From positions 1-11,027 of the forward strand of contig CAYGWJ010000156.1 of the NCBI GenBank assembly GCA_964353405.1: a stretch of 11,027 nucleotides of DNA, written 5' to 3'. The position numbers were made by a program, and so were the translations under genes. Source of the DNA: JBGLNJ01 sp964353405 (lineage in GTDB: Bacteria; Chloroflexota; Anaerolineae; Fen-1058). The notes beneath the pieces were generated by a model, which was not told where the DNA came from, made no database searches, and worked only from the letters and a program-made list of their open reading frames with translations. Each line of letters starts with the position of its first letter. The stretch's first letter is position 1. Positions 10,918-11,027 of the stretch are shown piece after piece.

Positions 10918-11027
10918 TTGTCGGAGAGAACCCTGACGGGCCGGAATCGAGGCTTCAGCCGGTGAGCACGCGGCGATTTTCGGCCAAAACCGGCTAAAGC
11001 CTAGACTCCGAAACGCCTCTCCGACAA
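10918..11027. repeat. Nested palindromic repeat element, cut by the window end
   Basis: TTGTCGGAGAG (10918-10928) and CTCTCCGACAA (11017-11027) are exact complements and reach the last base of the window. Inside them AGGCTTCAGCCGGT (10950-10963) faces ACCGGCTAAAGCCT (10989-11002), complementary with one mismatch. This terminal-plus-internal inverted-repeat layout suits a MITE or REP/BIME-like element. No coding capacity is seen. Confidence 0.65.

Noticed and set aside
1..11027. CRISPR array or phage/defence island
   Set aside because: No regularly spaced 20-40-bp repeats, cas genes, integrase or phage structural genes are seen. The HEPN-MNT pair is the only defence-like module.

Overview
The window reads as a chromosomal segment of a GC-rich, gene-dense bacterium. 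A Chloroflexota member (Anaerolineae-like) fits best. This assignment is an inference from gene style: a toast-rack protein, tandem ArsR-DUF2087 regulators, a Flp pilin, a type III pantothenate kinase, short GC-rich hairpin repeats, and GTG/TTG starts. No rRNA, intact tRNA, CRISPR array, complete insertion sequence or phage gene is visible.

Layout. Positions 1-1176 (+) hold the 3' end of a toast-rack/LiaF-like protein, a CoA-binding protein and an O6-alkylguanine-DNA alkyltransferase, tightly packed. Positions 1192-2896 (-) hold an operon of a GNAT acetyltransferase and two paralogous ArsR-HTH + DUF2087 regulators. It faces an apt-like phosphoribosyltransferase (3067-3618, +) across a 170-bp control region that contains a 13-bp perfect inverted repeat. 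Next comes a HEPN/minimal-nucleotidyltransferase pair (3679-4435, +) with its own promoter and a strong terminator. It is followed by a CoaX homologue that lacks several signature catalytic residues (4598-5362, +), a class I SAM methyltransferase (5487-6164, +) and a convergent, overlapping HAD-IIA phosphatase (6124-6942, -). A back-to-back promoter pair separates the phosphatase from an HExxH zincin-like protein (7099-7689, +). A 118-bp palindromic element with a tRNA T-arm-like tip lies between that gene and a histone-deacetylase-family hydrolase (7856-8773, +). A 480-bp non-coding stretch rich in phased repeats and hairpins precedes a 48-residue Flp-type pilin (9256-9402, +), which ends at a textbook terminator. 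A peptidase S51/cyanophycinase-like hydrolase follows (9702-10418, +). The last 600 bp are nearly gene-free and end in a second nested palindromic element cut by the window edge.

How the genes work together. Three local units look functional: the GNAT/ArsR/ArsR operon, probably autoregulated; the HEPN-MNT toxin-antitoxin-like pair; and the pilin with its structured leader. The other genes look like independent housekeeping or accessory enzymes. The points most worth a second look are the degenerate CoaX active site, the pilin upstream region and leader, and the two hairpin repeat elements.
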